Assembly: GCA_017474925.1 (NCBI GenBank)
Contig: JAFVGN010000026.1
Location: forward strand, 1 to 42,006
Length of the DNA: 42,006 nt
Source: Prevotella sp.
GTDB lineage: Bacteria > Bacteroidota > Bacteroidia > Bacteroidales > Bacteroidaceae
Direction of reading: 5' to 3'
Within the stretch, counting starts at the first letter, position 1, and each line of letters begins with the position of its first letter. The notes below the pieces were generated by a model. It was not told the DNA's origin. It did not search any database and saw nothing but the letters and a program-made list of their open reading frames with translations. The position numbers and the translations under genes were made by a program. Below are positions 40,544-42,006 of the stretch, one piece after another.

Positions 40544-41776
40544 ATGATGAATATCAAAGCTCATAAGATGCCGAAATCATGGGGGAAGGGATTCCTCACC
40601 AGTGTTCTTGGCACCACGGTATCGATTATACTGACATTCGGAACGTCAGCATTGGTTGACAGCAAGCAGAAAGCAGACATCCAGCGGCAGACGGCAATGA
40701 TGGTGATTCACGACATCGACGTGTGTGTCGATCAAATGGAGGAGATGGCCAAGGATGAAGAGGAAACGAACAATGCAGTCAAGTATATCCTGGCACATCT
40801 GGACCAGATAGCGTCATTGCCCAAGGATACACTTGAATTGGCGATGGATATGTTGACCGACTACTATGAAGACAACACCATCTTCGATGACGCCAAGGAG
40901 AATATTTTCAAGAGCAGCCAGGACATCTGGAGCAATCTGGACAACATGGCCTTCATTGATAATATGGAGAGATTCTATCGTGAAAGAAGGAAACTTGAGG
41001 GCTATATGGCGAATAACCCGGTTTTTGCCAAGCCTATCACCTTTGATGAATTTTGTCAGATCAGGATCAACTCTACGTCAAAAATCCACGAAGTTGACTT
41101 CGCTGCCCTCCTGAAAGAAAAACTGCAGGATCGCAAGGTGCGGTTTTGTATCGACTTTTCTGCAGTCCGGACAATGTCTTTGCGCGACTATGCGCAACGA
41201 TGGAGAGACATCAGCGACCGAAACAAGTTCATCATGAATATCAGTGATGAGGAACTGGCCGAATATATCAAGAATAGCCAGCGTAGTGGAAGCTCAGTCA
41301 GTAAGCGTGACCTGATGGGGCAATGGGAATACAAGGCAAGCGGGTATCAAGACAATTTTTATGAATTCCTGGAGAATGATTCTTTCTGCAAAAAGATAAT
41401 GGTGCATTATGCCCATCCAGTTTATAATGACGACATCGTGTTTTCCTATGTATCTACTGGAAAATGGAGTCTCAAGGACGACACGCTGTTTATGGTAAAC
41501 GCTCCCCAATCTTTAGTAGTAGAATTAGACACATCGCGTATCAGTTACAGGCCGGAGATGCGTGATTCCGTAAGGCGTATAATCAGAGAGATGAACATTG
41601 CGGCATGGAAAGAATCACTACAGAAATCCATTGAAAGAAACAGAAGGGATACATTCCCCGTGACGACCAACAAGGCACATGACAAGATAGAAATGGTTAT
41701 GAGCCGAGACAACGATGGTAGTGTAAAAAGCCGATACTTAAAGCGTGTCAAGGATAGTGACCTGTTAAATAAATAA
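40544..41776 (+). CDS. Membrane-anchored protein of unknown function
   Basis: 410 residues (ATG 40547 also possible). A single membrane helix near the N-terminus (G-F-L-T-S-V-L-G-T-T-V-S-I-I-L-T-F-G) is followed by a mostly helical region of about 210 residues with coiled-coil-like stretches (D-Q-M-E-E-M-A-K-D-E-E-E-T). A C-terminal beta-rich part (about 255-340: L-M-G-Q-W-E-Y-K, G-K-W-S-L-K-D-D-T-L-F-M) looks like a lipocalin-type or META-like stability fold. No enzyme motif is seen. I do not recognise the family. It probably forms an operon with the DUF3089 lipoprotein gene. Confidence 0.6.
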   Translation: MMNIKAHKMPKSWGKGFLTSVLGTTVSIILTFGTSALVDSKQKADIQRQTAMMVIHDIDVCVDQMEEMAKDEEETNNAVKYILAHLDQIASLPKDTLELAMDMLTDYYEDNTIFDDAKENIFKSSQDIWSNLDNMAFIDNMERFYRERRKLEGYMANNPVFAKPITFDEFCQIRINSTSKIHEVDFAALLKEKLQDRKVRFCIDFSAVRTMSLRDYAQRWRDISDRNKFIMNISDEELAEYIKNSQRSGSSVSKRDLMGQWEYKASGYQDNFYEFLENDSFCKKIMVHYAHPVYNDDIVFSYVSTGKWSLKDDTLFMVNAPQSLVVELDTSRISYRPEMRDSVRRIIREMNIAAWKESLQKSIERNRRDTFPVTTNKAHDKIEMVMSRDNDGSVKSRYLKRVKDSDLLNK

Positions 41777-42006
41777 GGAATACGCACGACGTACCTTCAG
41801 AGCGTTCTGGGGAACACGGGATATTAGAAGAGAATTTGATAAATAAAGTTAATTCTAATATATTTTATCACTAGTGTCTCTTAAAATTGTTTAAATTCAA
41901 AATTAAATAGTTCATGCACAACATTTTAGCTCTCCGACACCCTGTCCGGGTTTTGAAATGCATACCTTTGCATCCGATTCAAAATAGGAGCAGATATGCA
42001 TATTGG
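41777..42006 (+). other. Right-end intergenic region with hairpin and -7 box
   Basis: No complete gene lies here. ATATTAGAA (41821-41829) and TTCTAATAT (41853-41861) form an inverted repeat after the preceding gene. GACACCCTGTC (41937-41947) is a small hairpin. TACCTTTG (41963-41970) matches a -7 box and is followed by an ATG at 41996 with only four codons before the window ends, possibly the start of another gene. Confidence 0.4.

Noticed and set aside
39545-40564. Minus-strand 339-residue open frame
   Set aside because: Antisense shadow of the DUF3089 gene.
41871-42006. Left end of an insertion sequence at the window edge
   Set aside because: Small hairpins and a -7 box followed by ATG are suggestive, but only four codons are visible, so no family or terminal repeat can be shown.

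Overview
The window reads as a chromosomal segment of a Bacteroidales bacterium, most likely Prevotella/Segatella-like. Genes rarely have a visible Shine-Dalgarno sequence. Promoters match the Bacteroidetes pattern TTTG-N19..21-TAnnTTTG, seen upstream of the RAYT transposase, ligA, hisG, the toxin-antitoxin pair and the phosphosignalling operon. Secreted glycoside hydrolases (GH2, GH43) are abundant. All family names come from reading motifs; no database search was run.

Layout. 1-1.7 kb: the end of a transposase, a higA antitoxin that has lost its 5' end, and a REP-associated tyrosine transposase (RAYT) with REP-like palindromes on both sides. 1.7-7 kb: a YqiA-like esterase, then a GH2 glycosidase and a tandem-GH43 protein (probable operon). 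7-10.9 kb, minus strand: a secreted His/Pro-repeat protein, a UDP-glucuronate decarboxylase (UDP-xylose synthase), and a glycosyltransferase fused to a degenerate GH3-type (auxin-amidosynthetase-like) domain. 11-12.7 kb: a single GH43 enzyme. 12.7-15.2 kb, minus strand: a divergent NAD-dependent DNA ligase whose end overlaps a small HEMIH protein. 15.3-20 kb: a shortened nucleotidyltransferase-like protein, an ABC-F ATPase and an M13 metallopeptidase.

20.1-32.4 kb is the most interesting part. One strong promoter precedes eight tightly packed genes: a multi-zinc-ribbon protein, a membrane Ser/Thr kinase, a protein with a zinc ribbon and four AAA+ modules (CbxX/SpoVK-like), a zinc-ribbon FHA protein, a PP2C phosphatase, metA, a U32 peptidase family protein, and a lipoprotein-like membrane protein ending in a zinc ribbon. 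The kinase N-terminus carries three copies of a 9-residue unit with T-[IL]-R-P, and the zinc-ribbon protein carries one T-M-R-P. These are natural candidates for phosphothreonine sites read by the FHA domain. I infer a phosphorylation-controlled AAA+ machine of unknown target.

32.4-36.8 kb, minus strand: hisG-hisD-hisC followed by an MFS transporter; hisB is not there. 36.9-39.5 kb is an accessory scar: a frameshifted mini-ORF, a 3' remnant of a DUF2357/McrC-like nuclease, an intact RelB/RelE-type toxin-antitoxin pair, a frameshifted DUF3987 remnant, a 20-bp inverted repeat and a 40-bp perfect palindrome. 39.5-41.8 kb: a DUF3089 lipoprotein hydrolase and a membrane-anchored protein of unknown function. 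The last 230 bases hold no complete gene. No tRNA, rRNA or CRISPR array was recognised.
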